From: Caballeronia telluris | Lineage (GTDB): Bacteria; Pseudomonadota; Gammaproteobacteria; Burkholderiales; Burkholderiaceae | Assembly: GCF_001544495.1 (NCBI RefSeq) | Contig: NZ_FCNZ02000001.1 | Span: forward strand, 186,001 to 250,000 | Reading direction: 5' to 3' | DNA: 64,000 nt | In this document: positions 26,053-35,179 of the stretch, piece after piece | Layout: the number at the start of each line of letters is the position of its first letter | Numbering within the stretch: position 1 is the stretch's first letter | Notes under the pieces: generated by a model | The model's database searches: none | The model's input: only the letters and a program-made list of their open reading frames with translations | What the model was told of the DNA's origin: nothing | Translations under genes and position numbers: made by a program

Positions 26053-27663
26053 ATGTTGGGAAAAATCAAAGTTGCTTCAAGTTTGCTCGTCGTATTGCTG
26101 GTGTTCTGCCTGTTTCAGGTGGTGACGGAAGGACTCGGTTTCTGGTCGTTGTCGAACACGCATGACGATGTCGGCAACTTGTCCAACATCGCGCTCAAGC
26201 AGGTCAACATGGTCAACGAGACCACGCAGCGTCTGATGGACGCGCGCATCAACCTCTCGCGCGCCGGAACGCGGATGGTGCGCGGCGGCGCGGAGCCGGT
26301 CGAGATCGTGCAGCACGCGCGCGAACAGATCGCGCTCGCGGAGAAGTCGTTCAGCGCGTTCGTCAGCGCGCCGAAAACGGGCGACGACAATCAGGCGCGC
26401 GTCGCGGCGCTGCAAGAGAAGTACGCGGCCTATTCGAAGGCGCTAAGCGAACTCGTCCAGTACCTCGATTCGGGCAATATCCAGGCGTTCCTCGATCAGC
26501 CGACGCAAGGCTTCCAGGACCGCTACCTCGCCGAGCAGCAAAAATTCATGCAGTTCGGCGACGCCGCCGGCCGCGCCTATCTCGAATCGATCGACGAGCG
26601 CTTTTTCCTGTTCCGCGCGGTGGGCGCGGGCATCTTCATCGCGCTGGTGGCGGGCATCGTGCTCGTGCACGTCGCGCTGCGCCGTGGCCTCGTCGCGCCG
26701 CTCGAAGAAGCCGGCCGCCACTTCGAGCGCATCGCGCAAGGCCGCCTCGACGAGCGCATCGCCGAGCGCGGCAGCAACGAGATCGGCCGTCTGTTCGCGG
26801 GTCTCGCGGTGATGCAGGCGAGCGTCGCGCGCACGGTGGCGACGGTGCGCGAGACGTCGGATTCGATCAACTATGGCGCCGATGAAATCGCCACCGGCAA
26901 CGCCGACCTGTCGGCGCGCACCGAGAACCAGGCGGCGTCGCTCGAAGAAACGGCGTCGAGCATGGAGGAACTCACCGCGACCGTGCGCCAGAACGCCGAG
27001 CACGCGCGCGAAGCGAATTCGCTCGCGGGCGACGCGCTCAGCGCGACGTCGCGCGGCACGGGCGTCGTGGAAGACGTCGTCGAGAAGATGCGCAGCATCG
27101 CGCAAAGCTCGGACAAGATCGCGGAAATCATTTCGGTGATCGACGGCATCGCGTTCCAGACCAACATTCTCGCGCTCAACGCGGCCGTCGAAGCGGCGCG
27201 CGCGGGCGAACAGGGACGCGGCTTCGCGGTCGTCGCGGGCGAAGTGCGCGGGCTCGCACAGCGCAGCGCGCAGTCGGCGAAGGAAATCAAGGAACTCATC
27301 AGCGAGTCGGTGTCGCAGGTCAGCGACGGCTCGGCGCTCGTCGAGCGCGCGGGGCAGGCAATGCGCGAAGTGTCGTCGTCGATTTCGCGCGTCACGCAGA
27401 TGATGGCCGAGATCAGCGCGTCGTCGGCGGAGCAGAGCACCGGCATTGAGCAGGTCAATCAGGCCGTCACGCAAATGGACGAGATGACGCAGCAGAACGC
27501 GGCGCTCGTCGAAGAGGCGGCGGCCGCGGCGCAATCGCTGCACGAGCAGACGCGCCAGTTGAAGGCGGCGGTGGCGGTGTTCCAGATCTCCGACGCGGTG
27601 CTCGACGGCGACACGCGCGAACCGGCGCCTTCGTTTCGCGCGACGCAATTCTCGGCGGTTTGA
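26053..27663 (+). CDS. Methyl-accepting chemotaxis protein, Tar/Tsr-like periplasmic bundle
   Basis: 536 aa from the ATG at 26053 ([10 protein letters not shown]); 26035 is an alternative. TM1 covers about residues 9-30, then a periplasmic four-helix-bundle ligand domain of the TarH type, TM2 at about 192-212, a HAMP domain, and the signalling domain with the conserved hairpin sequence [20 protein letters not shown]. Residues before the hairpin ([13 protein letters not shown]) are the methylation helix. No CheB/CheR docking pentapeptide is evident at the C-terminus (ATQFSAV). Orphan receptor, no che genes nearby. Confidence 0.92.
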   Translation: MLGKIKVASSLLVVLLVFCLFQVVTEGLGFWSLSNTHDDVGNLSNIALKQVNMVNETTQRLMDARINLSRAGTRMVRGGAEPVEIVQHAREQIALAEKSFSAFVSAPKTGDDNQARVAALQEKYAAYSKALSELVQYLDSGNIQAFLDQPTQGFQDRYLAEQQKFMQFGDAAGRAYLESIDERFFLFRAVGAGIFIALVAGIVLVHVALRRGLVAPLEEAGRHFERIAQGRLDERIAERGSNEIGRLFAGLAVMQASVARTVATVRETSDSINYGADEIATGNADLSARTENQAASLEETASSMEELTATVRQNAEHAREANSLAGDALSATSRGTGVVEDVVEKMRSIAQSSDKIAEIISVIDGIAFQTNILALNAAVEAARAGEQGRGFAVVAGEVRGLAQRSAQSAKEIKELISESVSQVSDGSALVERAGQAMREVSSSISRVTQMMAEISASSAEQSTGIEQVNQAVTQMDEMTQQNAALVEEAAAAAQSLHEQTRQLKAAVAVFQISDAVLDGDTREPAPSFRATQFSAV

Positions 27664-28788
27664 TCAGCGCAGCGCTGCGTAAGCGGTCGCGAGGTGGTAC
27701 GGCGTGGTCGACGGCATGTCGGCGCGCGTCACCACGCCTTCCGCCGACTGGCATTCGATCCAGCCGCGCGCGTGCAGGAAGCGCTCGCTGAAGCGCGCGA
27801 TCTGCAACGGCAGTTCGGCGCGGCTGGCTTCGCTGTCGTGCGTCGCCAGTGCGCGCAGGTATTCGGTCTGCGCCCAGATGCGCTGCGTGCCGTCGATCAC
27901 GCGGCCGGTTTCGTCGAGCGCGGCGAAGACGCCGCCCGTCGCCGGATCGACGCCGTAGCGGCGCGCGAAGTCGAACGCGCGCGCGAGCGGCTCGCGCAGA
28001 CCGGCCGCTTCGAACGCCGGATGGCGGCTGCCTACCACCAGAAAATACCATTCGAACTGATGGCCCGGTTCCAGGCGATTGCCCGCCGCGCCGACCGGCA
28101 ATTCCGCGATACAACCGCTTTCGCCGTGCACGAACGTCCGCGCGACCTCGCGCGCGAGCGTTTCGAGTCGACGGTCGAATGCGGCGTCGCCGGTGGCGTC
28201 GCGCGCGGCGAGCCACGCTTCGGTCAAGTGCATCAGCGGGTTCTGCAAAGGCGTTTCCAGCACGTCGCCGAAGTCTTCCGACATCACCGCATTCAGCGCG
28301 CCGCTTCCCGACGCGAAGCGCGTTTCCACCAGTGCCGACGTCTCGTTCAATAACGCGATTGCGTCGGCCGAGCCGCTTTTCTTCGCGTACGCCGCGCAGG
28401 CAAAAATCACGAACGCGTGCGTGTAGAGATCCTTCTGACGCTCGAAAGGCGCGCCGTCCGCGTCCACGCTATAGAACCAACCGCCGTTTTCCTTGTCCTG
28501 AAAATAGTGCCGCAACGACGCGAAGAGCGTTCCTGCATGCGCGAGATCGCCCGCGAGCGAGAAGACGAACAACTGGCGGGCGCAAGCCATCGCCCGGTAG
28601 CGCGACGGCGGCAGCGCGGCGTGATCGTCCGGCGATACCGCTTCATACGCGAGGCCGAGCTTCGCATTGAACCCGGCGCCGCGCCAGATGGGCAGCACGA
28701 CGTTCGCGTAGTGATCGCGCAGCGCGGCGCCGTCTGCGGCCGGCGTGGCGGGCTGGCGGGCTGCGTCATGCGGTTTATGGTCTTGCAT
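27664..28788 (-). CDS. AGE-family epimerase/isomerase
   Basis: 374 aa from ATG 28788; the frame extends further upstream but those residues are not family-like. It has the all-helical (alpha/alpha)6-barrel pattern of N-acylglucosamine 2-epimerase, mannose isomerase and cellobiose epimerase. Recognisable pieces are ENGGWFYSVD, KDLYTHAFVIFACAAY, LLETPLQNPLMHLTEA and GHQFEWYFLV, with the catalytic His residues in THAF and GHQFEW. The substrate cannot be given; mannose/fructose is plausible. The stop is immediately next to the end of the convergent chemoreceptor gene. Confidence 0.85.
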   Translation of the reverse strand: MQDHKPHDAARQPATPAADGAALRDHYANVVLPIWRGAGFNAKLGLAYEAVSPDDHAALPPSRYRAMACARQLFVFSLAGDLAHAGTLFASLRHYFQDKENGGWFYSVDADGAPFERQKDLYTHAFVIFACAAYAKKSGSADAIALLNETSALVETRFASGSGALNAVMSEDFGDVLETPLQNPLMHLTEAWLAARDATGDAAFDRRLETLAREVARTFVHGESGCIAELPVGAAGNRLEPGHQFEWYFLVVGSRHPAFEAAGLREPLARAFDFARRYGVDPATGGVFAALDETGRVIDGTQRIWAQTEYLRALATHDSEASRAELPLQIARFSERFLHARGWIECQSAEGVVTRADMPSTTPYHLATAYAALR

Positions 28789-28928
28789 AGGGCGAATTTT
28801 GGGTGGTTGACGTACCGGGGCGCGCGTCGTGCGCGGGCGAGGCGCCAAGCATAGCAAACCCGCATCGGCGGAAACGGGACGACCGGCGCGGGCGCACATC
28901 GACAATGAAAAAAGGAGGACAGACATCC

Positions 28929-29612
28929 ATGTTAGGCAATCTGGAACTCGTCTCGCGGCTCGTGATGGCCGCGGCGCTCGGCAGCGTGATCGGATTCGAG
29001 CGCGAGCGCCTTTCGTGGGCCGCCGGCCTGCGCACGCACATGCTGGTGTGCGTCGGGTCGTCGCTGATCATGATCGTGTCGGCGTTCGGATTCGCCGACG
29101 CGCTGCAAGGCGATCACGTCGTGCTCGATCCTTCGCGGATGGCCGCGCAGGTCGTCTCCGGCATCGGCTTTCTCGGCGCCGGCTCGATCCTGCTGCGCAA
29201 CGAGATCGTGCGCGGGCTCACGACGGCGGCGAGTCTCTGGTCGGTGGCGGCGATCGGCCTCGCGGTCGGCGGCGGGCTCTACACGGCGTCGATCGCTGCG
29301 ACCGCGATCATTCTGATCATCCTCGCGGGCATCAAGCCGCTCGAACGACGCTTCATCTCCGTGAAACAGCGCCGTCAGCTGACGATGCTGGTCGAGCGCG
29401 GCTCGCTGAATTTTCACGCGCTGCACGAAACGCTCGGGCCGGGCAGCGTGCGCGTGAAGCAGTTCGTCGTGCAGCAGAGCGACGATTCGCCGGAACTCGA
29501 CGAAGTGCAGGTCGTGCTGTCGCGCGTGTCGTCGACGGAATATCAGGCGATCTGCGACCGGCTGCGCACGCTGCCGAGCGTGCGCGAATTCAGGGAAGAA
29601 GACGCGTCGTGA
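28929..29612 (+). CDS. MgtC/SapB family membrane protein
   Basis: 227 aa, with AGGAGG 10 nt upstream. The N-terminal 130 residues hold four to five membrane spans with the family signature IGFERE, GLRTHMLVCVGSSLIMI and GIGFLGAGSILLR. The C-terminal 80 residues are an ACT-like cytoplasmic domain. MgtC proteins help survival in low magnesium and inside host cells, partly through the F1Fo ATPase. Single gene. Confidence 0.9.
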   Translation: MLGNLELVSRLVMAAALGSVIGFERERLSWAAGLRTHMLVCVGSSLIMIVSAFGFADALQGDHVVLDPSRMAAQVVSGIGFLGAGSILLRNEIVRGLTTAASLWSVAAIGLAVGGGLYTASIAATAIILIILAGIKPLERRFISVKQRRQLTMLVERGSLNFHALHETLGPGSVRVKQFVVQQSDDSPELDEVQVVLSRVSSTEYQAICDRLRTLPSVREFREEDAS

Positions 29613-29786
29613 CCGGTTTCGTGCGATGACGTTGCGGACGTAAACCGCCGTCGCGCGGAATCGGCGAAATCGCGCAGATTACCGCCAGGCAAGGCGCTGC
29701 GCCGTGCGACAATGCGCTCTCGAAAAAACGCTGATCCGCATTTTCTTTCCGCGCGCCGTCTTTTCCGGCCGCCGCTCTCCGACCTT

Positions 29787-30869
29787 ATGCCCGATTCCGC
29801 TGTAAAAACCGCATCCCGATCCGACTCGACGACTCAGCCTTCGCGGCCGGACAGCATCGATCCCGCCGTGTCCAGCGATGCCGAAAAGAAACTCGCCCGC
29901 GCCGCGCGCTCCGCGCAGCGGCTCGCGCAACTGACGAGCGCGCCGCGCAGCGATGCCACGCTGGATCTGTTTGCCGAAGACATCGAGCGCGCGACGTTTC
30001 AGGCCATGAACACGGATATTCGGCAGGGCACGCTCGCCGGTTTCGAGCTGCCGGAAGTGTTCATGGCGGCGGTGCCGTCGGGCGCGGGTGGCGAAAGTGC
30101 TCAGGCAAGGCGTGCGATCCGCGCGGATGGCGAGCCGCGCGACGCCGACTCGGCGGGTCCGGCGGCGCAGGCGCGTCGAGGCGGCAAGGCGGCGAGTGCG
30201 TCGGCTTCAGCGACGCGGTCCGCGGCTGCTGTTATGGAACCGGTGTTGAACGAAGAGCTGGCGCTGGCAATCGACACGGCACCGGAGGAATGTCCGGCCG
30301 CCGAACCGAATTCGAACGAGTCCGTGGCGCCGGTGCAGGTCGACACCGCCGAGGGGCGCCTGGCGCCGTCGCCGCTGGCTGCTGCGCTCGTCGATGCCGA
30401 TCGGCGGAATCGTCGCACCGGCGACGCCGCCGCGCCCGAACTCGACCGCGCCCGCGCGACGGCCTTCGCCGACACCATCGATGCGCTCTACGCCGTGACC
30501 GCCGACCAGCGCGTGTCGTCGACGGCGCACTCGCGCCGCATGAAGACGATGCTGACGATCATCGTCTGCGCGATGCTCGTGACGGTCGCGACCGGCGTCG
30601 CACAGACGCTCCTGCTCATGCGGATGAGCCGCGACAGCGCGTTACGGCAGCAGCGCATCGAGCAATTGATGCTCAACCAGCAGGCGACGCTCTCGTCGCT
30701 GTTCGACACCGATTCCGCGAACGTCAGCACGCTCAACGCGCTGAACGCGCCGAAGGAAACCGCCGATGCATCGCCGATCCGGCCGGTAAGCGCCGCGCGC
30801 AACGACGCTGGGCCGAAAAAGCACGCGACGAAGCACGTCCACCACCGCACGGACGTGACCGCGCGCTGA
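29787..30869 (+). CDS. Unknown single-pass membrane protein
   Basis: 360 aa from ATG 29787 (MPDSAVKTAS); an upstream ATG at 29712 adds 25 residues. Residues 1-250 are hydrophilic, Ala/Ser/Asp-rich and low complexity, with a helix LDLFAEDIERATFQAMNTDIRQG. One clear transmembrane segment lies at about 253-275 (MLTIIVCAMLVTVATGVAQTL), followed by a short helix and a His/Lys-rich tail. It resembles conserved Burkholderiaceae proteins of unknown function only in general style. No partner gene. Confidence 0.65.
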   Translation: MPDSAVKTASRSDSTTQPSRPDSIDPAVSSDAEKKLARAARSAQRLAQLTSAPRSDATLDLFAEDIERATFQAMNTDIRQGTLAGFELPEVFMAAVPSGAGGESAQARRAIRADGEPRDADSAGPAAQARRGGKAASASASATRSAAAVMEPVLNEELALAIDTAPEECPAAEPNSNESVAPVQVDTAEGRLAPSPLAAALVDADRRNRRTGDAAAPELDRARATAFADTIDALYAVTADQRVSSTAHSRRMKTMLTIIVCAMLVTVATGVAQTLLLMRMSRDSALRQQRIEQLMLNQQATLSSLFDTDSANVSTLNALNAPKETADASPIRPVSAARNDAGPKKHATKHVHHRTDVTAR

Positions 30870-31160
30870 GCGGCGCGGGCCCACCATTCTCCATTCCGTG
30901 ACTACGGTCATTTGCGCGCGTCCGTGACGCGCGCGCCACAGCGCGCCCTGTTCTCGCGACCGGCGCGTTCCGGCGGCACAAGCCCGTCCGATGGCCGTCC
31001 CAGACCTGTCCCCCTATCAGCGAATGACGTTGTTCAAAGGGTGTTGTAGAAAAACTACCTGTTTTCGCAGGCGAAATGCTGCATTGCACTAGATATCGCT
31101 AAGGGGAAACCCTATAATTAGTGCTAAGGGAAAACCCTGCAACATTAACTGGAGTCTGAC
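30870..31160. other. Intergenic region upstream of the 50-aa gene
   Basis: Gene-free for 291 bp. The last 65 bp hold two near-identical 16-bp repeats and a TATAAT hexamer; the first 200 bp show nothing I can name. Confidence 0.55.
31098..31138 (+). promoter_or_regulatory. Tandem GCTAAGGGNAAACCCT repeats around a TATAAT box
   Basis: Copies at 31098-31113 and 31123-31138 differ at one base and start 25 bp apart. Each contains an AGGG-N3/4-CCCT dyad. The TATAAT at 31113-31118 lies between them and there is no good -35, which suggests control by a factor binding the repeats. Confidence 0.5.
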
Positions 31161-31313
31161 ATGAGCTACCTCTTCGCCTTGCTGCAAAAGTTTGCTTCGC
31201 TGTTCGAATCGCCGCACCTGCCGCTGGACTCGGATTACTCGTACCAAGCCCGTCACCGCGAAGCCGAGCGTATTCGCAAGTCGCGCGGATCGGCCTTCGG
31301 GATTCGTCTGTGA
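31161..31313 (+). CDS. Small 50-aa protein, possibly DUF3563-like
   Basis: Begins MSYLFALLQKFASLFE, with GGAG 7 nt upstream, and ends GSAFGIRL. An amphipathic N-terminal helix is followed by a basic, charged tail (RHREAERIRKSRG). Burkholderiaceae encode many such short proteins with an MSYL...L.KF..LFE start, some placed in DUF3563; that link is tentative. A promoter-like region lies directly upstream and a terminator downstream, which supports a real gene. Confidence 0.6.
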   Translation: MSYLFALLQKFASLFESPHLPLDSDYSYQARHREAERIRKSRGSAFGIRL

Positions 31314-31461
31314 GCTTGAACGAAAGCGGCGCGGGACAGGAATAACAGCATCTGAACAAGGTCGATCGACCGGTTTTTCCGCCCGCTTTCATGTAGTCTG
31401 AAATGTAGTTTTTCTAGCTTCACCATCAATTACTCGGCGGCCTCTCCGTCGACGTCCACAC

Positions 31462-31487
31462 TGGCGCCATTCGGCGCTATTTTTTTG
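31462..31487 (+). terminator. Terminator between small gene and DUF2239 gene
   Basis: TGGCGCC-ATTC-GGCGCTA hairpin followed by seven T on the plus strand; it overlaps the end of the convergent DUF2239 gene. Confidence 0.7.
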
Positions 31488-32076
31488 TCTGCGCCTGTTC
31501 GCTGTCGCCGAAAGCGAGGCGCGTGGCGTAGTCGCGAACATCACACGGCCACCCGCCGATCTGTTGGGCGAACCGTGGAGCGTCATCGGCGAACAATGCG
31601 CGCGTCGCTTCCTCGAAGCCGGGCAAGTCTCCCGCAACTGCCGACATGAACCGATACGCCCGCTCGTGCGCCTTGCGCGTCCTGTCCTGATCGCCGTTCG
31701 CGCGCCGCGCTTCCTCAACCAGTTTTCGCAATGCCACCGATGCGCCGCCGGGTTGCGTCGCGAGCCATTCCCAATGGCGCGGCAGCAGCGTCACCTCGCG
31801 TGCAACCACGCCCAGCTTCGGGCGTCCGCGCCCGCGAGCTTCATCCGCGCCGGCAGACGCCGCGCCTTCCTGCAACCGAGCCGCCGCGTCTTCGGCCGGC
31901 GCTCGCATGTCGATGTCGATCACGCGGCCCGTTTCGTCCTCGAAGATCAAAACGGGTTTGGACGCGCCGTCACCGATCGCGCGTCTTGCCGCCAGCGCGT
32001 TCGCCTGAAGCGAGCCGGTCGCGATGCGTCGATCGCCCTCGAAGGTGGTGTAGCAACTGGCAAACGCCTGGGTCAT
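31477..32076 (-). CDS. DUF2239 family protein
   Basis: 199 aa. Contains YTTFEGDRRIATGSL, PVLIFEDETGRVIDIDMR, GRGRPKLGVVAREVTLLPRHWEWLA and VALRKLVEEARR, the conserved features of DUF2239. The middle segment RGRPKLGVVAREV followed by a helix looks like a small DNA-binding ribbon-helix-helix, so a regulatory role is possible but unproven. A good promoter flanked by a perfect palindromic operator pair lies upstream, which may reflect autoregulation. Confidence 0.78.
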   Translation of the reverse strand: MTQAFASCYTTFEGDRRIATGSLQANALAARRAIGDGASKPVLIFEDETGRVIDIDMRAPAEDAAARLQEGAASAGADEARGRGRPKLGVVAREVTLLPRHWEWLATQPGGASVALRKLVEEARRANGDQDRTRKAHERAYRFMSAVAGDLPGFEEATRALFADDAPRFAQQIGGWPCDVRDYATRLAFGDSEQAQTKK

Positions 32077-32106
32077 GGCAGAACTCGAATGGAAGAAGAA
32101 GGCTGA

Positions 32107-32149
32107 ATATTATCCGGGTATAAATAAGAGGTCAATTAAACCCGGATAA
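32107..32149 (-). promoter_or_regulatory. Promoter and operator pair of the DUF2239 gene
   Basis: On the minus strand TTGACC (32130-32135) and TAATAT (32107-32112) are separated by 17 bp. TTATCCGGGT at 32110-32119 and its exact reverse complement at 32140-32149 flank the -35 and overlap the -10; the half-site centres are 30 bp apart. Confidence 0.7.
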
Positions 32150-32220
32150 AAATCGTCCTGCCGACATCGCCGCCCTCGGCTATGCTTGGGCTCCTTCGCC
32201 TGCCGACACCTCAAACGCAC

Positions 32221-32838
32221 ATGACCGACGACGTCCATTTCTACCGTCCCGACGAGGGCCACGGCCTGCGCCACGATCCGTTCAAGGCGATCGTGGCGCC
32301 GCGCGTGATCGGCTGGATTTCAAGCCGCGATGCCGACGGCCGCGTGAACCTCGCGCCGTACAGCTTTTTCGGCGCGTTCGCGGCATTCCCGTACATCATC
32401 GGATTTTCGAGCGAAGGCTATAAGGACAGCATCCGCAACATTGAGGCGACCGGCGAATTCGTGTGGAATCTGTCGAATCGCGAGTTGGCCGAACGGATGA
32501 ACCGCACGTCGGCGCCCGTCGGACACGACGTCGACGAATTCGAGCTCGCCGGGCTGACCAAGGCGCCGGGGCGCAACGTGGACGTGCCGCACGTCGCGGA
32601 GTCGCCCGCCGCGCTCGAATGCAAGCTGTTGCAGATCGTCCGCCTGAAGAATCTGGACGGCGAGCCGATGAACAACTGGCTCGCGCTCGGCCAGGTGGTC
32701 GGCGTGCATATCCGGCGCGAATTCCTGAAGGACGGCCTCTTCGATACCGCCGCCGCGCGGCCGATCATGCGCGCGGGCTATCGCGGCGATTACGCGGAAA
32801 TCGGCGAGATGTTCGAGATGATCCGGCCGACCGCATAG
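32221..32838 (+). CDS. Flavin reductase-like domain protein
   Basis: 205 aa. The split-barrel FMN-binding fold is shown by RVIGWISSRDADGRVNLAPYSFFGAFAAFPYIIGFSS (residues about 26-63) and ATGEFVWNLSNRELAE. Members reduce FMN for partner oxygenases or act as FMN-binding proteins. No oxygenase is adjacent. It is divergent from the DUF2239 gene and could share its operator region. Confidence 0.85.
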   Translation: MTDDVHFYRPDEGHGLRHDPFKAIVAPRVIGWISSRDADGRVNLAPYSFFGAFAAFPYIIGFSSEGYKDSIRNIEATGEFVWNLSNRELAERMNRTSAPVGHDVDEFELAGLTKAPGRNVDVPHVAESPAALECKLLQIVRLKNLDGEPMNNWLALGQVVGVHIRREFLKDGLFDTAAARPIMRAGYRGDYAEIGEMFEMIRPTA

Positions 32839-32850
32839 CCGGTCGAAAAG

Positions 32851-32874
32851 AAAAAGGCGCCCCGCAAGGCGCCT
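32851..32874 (-). terminator. Terminator of the second chemoreceptor gene
   Basis: AGGCGCC-TTGCGG-GGCGCCT followed by TTTTT when read on the minus strand, 25 bp after the chemoreceptor stop. Confidence 0.8.
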
Positions 32875-32898
32875 CTCGTTCTGCTAAAACCGCCGGAA

Positions 32899-34842
32899 TC
32901 AGACCCTGAACACGCTCACCGCCTGCGCGAGACGCTCGGCCTGATCGCGCAAATCGGCGGCCGAATGCTCCGCCTCGCCGACGAGCGCCGCGTTCTGCTG
33001 CGTCGCCTCGCCGATCTGCATGACGGCGACGTTCACCTGCTCGATGCCGCTCGACTGCTCGCGCGACGCCGCGCTGATCTCGCCGATGATCGCGTTCACG
33101 TGCGCCACGCGCTCGACGATGCCACTCATCCGGCCGCTCGCCTCTTCCGCGATCCGGTAGCCGTCGGACACCTTGCCGACCGAATCCGCGATCAGCGACT
33201 CGATCTCCTTGACCGCCGCCGCGCTGCGCTGCGCGAGCCCGCGCACTTCCGAGGCGACCACCGCGAAACCCTTGCCGTGCTCGCCCGCGCGCGCCGCTTC
33301 GACGGCCGCGTTGAGCGCGAGGATGTTGGTCTGGAACGCGATGCCTTCGATGACCGACGTGATGTCCGCGATCTTGCGCGCCGACTTGTCGATTTCGCTC
33401 ATCGTCGCGACCACGCGGCCGACCGCCTCGCCGCCCGCGCGCGCCGCATCGGACGCCGAGCCGACGAGCTTGTCCGCCTGCGTCGTGTTGGCGGCGTTCT
33501 GCTGCACCGTCGACGTGATTTCCTCCATGCTGGCCGCCGTTTCTTCGAGGCTGCTCGCCTGCGTGGCGATGCGCAGCGAAATGTCGCTGCTGCCCGACGC
33601 GATGCGCTCGGTCGCGTGCGACATGTCCGCCGACGCGTGGCGCACCTGCGAGACAATCCGCGCGAGTCCCGTCGCGATGCCGTCGATCGCGTGCATCAGG
33701 CGGCCGATGTCGTCCTCGCGGGTGGAATCGATGCGCACGGTCAGGTCACCCGCGGCGATCCGCTCGGAGGCCTTCGTGACTTCGTCGAGCGGCTCGCCGA
33801 CGAGGCGCCGCACCGCAAACATCAGCGCCGCGACGAGCGCTGCGACCACGACGAGCCCGATCAGCAGGAAGCGATTGCGGCTCGCCTGGACATCGGCGAG
33901 CAGCTCGTCGCGATACGCGATGCCGCCGACGAGCCATTGCCATTCCGGCACCGTCGTGAACACGATCTCCTTCGCGCCGCCGTGCACTTTCGGATCGGCG
34001 CCGGCGATGTCGGCGCCGTCGAAATCGAGCCGTCCCTCGCGCTTGTCGAGCATCTGCGCGAACGGCGCGACGTGTTCGTCGGCGGGCTGGCCTTCAGCGC
34101 CCGGATGCACGATCAGCTTGCCGCGATTGGCGCTGTTCGACGCATCGACGACGAAGTAGTAGCCGTTTTCGCCGATCTTCAGGTCGCGGATGTTCTGCTG
34201 GAGCTTCGCGAAGGTCTCGCTCACGTCCACGCCGACGAAGAGCGCGGCGATCACGCGGCCCGACGCATCGGTGACGGGCTTGTACTCCGTGATGTACTGC
34301 TTGCCGAACAGCGCCGCGATGCCGATGTAGGACTTGCCCGCGAGCACCGGCGCGTAGGCCGGGCCCTTGCGGTCGAGCAGCGTGCCGATCGCGCGCGCCC
34401 CGTCCTGCTTCTTCAGCGAGGTCGTCACGCGCACGAAGTCGTCGCCGGTGCGGGCGAAGATCGTCGCGATGGCGCCGCTCTTTTCGAGGAACGCGTCGGG
34501 GATCGAAAAATCGAGGTTGAGCGGCGTGCCGCCCGCCGTGAGCGTCGGCGTGGCGACGCCGCCGATGTCCACGGTTCTGGTTTCGTCGAGCGCGAAATCC
34601 TTCGGAACGACGGTCGTGAAGATCGACATGAAGCGCCCGACTTCGGCGCCGACCGCCTTGTCGTAGAGGCCGATCATCGAAGCGATCGAGCGAGTGTCGC
34701 TTTCGACGCGCGCGAGCGCGTGGTCGTTGACCTGTTCGCCGGCTGAGTGGGTCACGGCGATCGTGAAGATCGCGATGATCGCGGCGGCGAGCGCGCACGC
34801 GAGAATGGCAAACTTGGTGCCGACATTCGCGCGGCGGAGCAT
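32899..34842 (-). CDS. Methyl-accepting chemotaxis protein with Cache-type sensor
   Basis: 647 aa. TM1 at about 9-31, then a large periplasmic region (about 35-300) with the Cache-type segments [36 protein letters not shown] and [12 protein letters not shown], fitting a fused single-Cache (Cache3/Cache2) domain. TM2 is at about 310-332, followed by HAMP ([20 protein letters not shown]) and a signalling domain with [20 protein letters not shown]. Ligand unknown; small organic acids are common for this class. Orphan receptor with its own terminator. Confidence 0.92.
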   Translation of the reverse strand: MLRRANVGTKFAILACALAAAIIAIFTIAVTHSAGEQVNDHALARVESDTRSIASMIGLYDKAVGAEVGRFMSIFTTVVPKDFALDETRTVDIGGVATPTLTAGGTPLNLDFSIPDAFLEKSGAIATIFARTGDDFVRVTTSLKKQDGARAIGTLLDRKGPAYAPVLAGKSYIGIAALFGKQYITEYKPVTDASGRVIAALFVGVDVSETFAKLQQNIRDLKIGENGYYFVVDASNSANRGKLIVHPGAEGQPADEHVAPFAQMLDKREGRLDFDGADIAGADPKVHGGAKEIVFTTVPEWQWLVGGIAYRDELLADVQASRNRFLLIGLVVVAALVAALMFAVRRLVGEPLDEVTKASERIAAGDLTVRIDSTREDDIGRLMHAIDGIATGLARIVSQVRHASADMSHATERIASGSSDISLRIATQASSLEETAASMEEITSTVQQNAANTTQADKLVGSASDAARAGGEAVGRVVATMSEIDKSARKIADITSVIEGIAFQTNILALNAAVEAARAGEHGKGFAVVASEVRGLAQRSAAAVKEIESLIADSVGKVSDGYRIAEEASGRMSGIVERVAHVNAIIGEISAASREQSSGIEQVNVAVMQIGEATQQNAALVGEAEHSAADLRDQAERLAQAVSVFRV

Positions 34843-35179
34843 GATGGATGAAATTGACTTGCTGATTTTGTAGGGATAGGGACTTACTACCGTTTACGGC
34901 GCCGGCGTGCGCTTCTTTACGGTCGACCGTTCGTTTTCTCGCGGGAAATTTGCCACGACTTGCCTCAGGACGACACGCCAAAAACCACATGCCGACGTAC
35001 CGGAACCGTCCGCAAACCCTTGTCCCGCAAGGCTCCGGCCAGCGCGGTGCGATCTGCACCGCAAACGGGTGTCGTATTTCCTCATGTGGTTGTCGCAAAT
35101 AGTCGGCTAGGCGCACTTTTTTCTGGCAACTATGTATGCACGGCGCGGACGCACGTCCGCCACGCTAGGAGAGCATTCA
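34843..35179. other. Intergenic region between chemoreceptor and proV
   Basis: 337 bp without a supported gene. A perfect hairpin GCGGAC-GCAC-GTCCGC at 35145-35160 lies in the proV leader, just before its Shine-Dalgarno AGGAGAG. No regulator site could be assigned. Confidence 0.5.
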
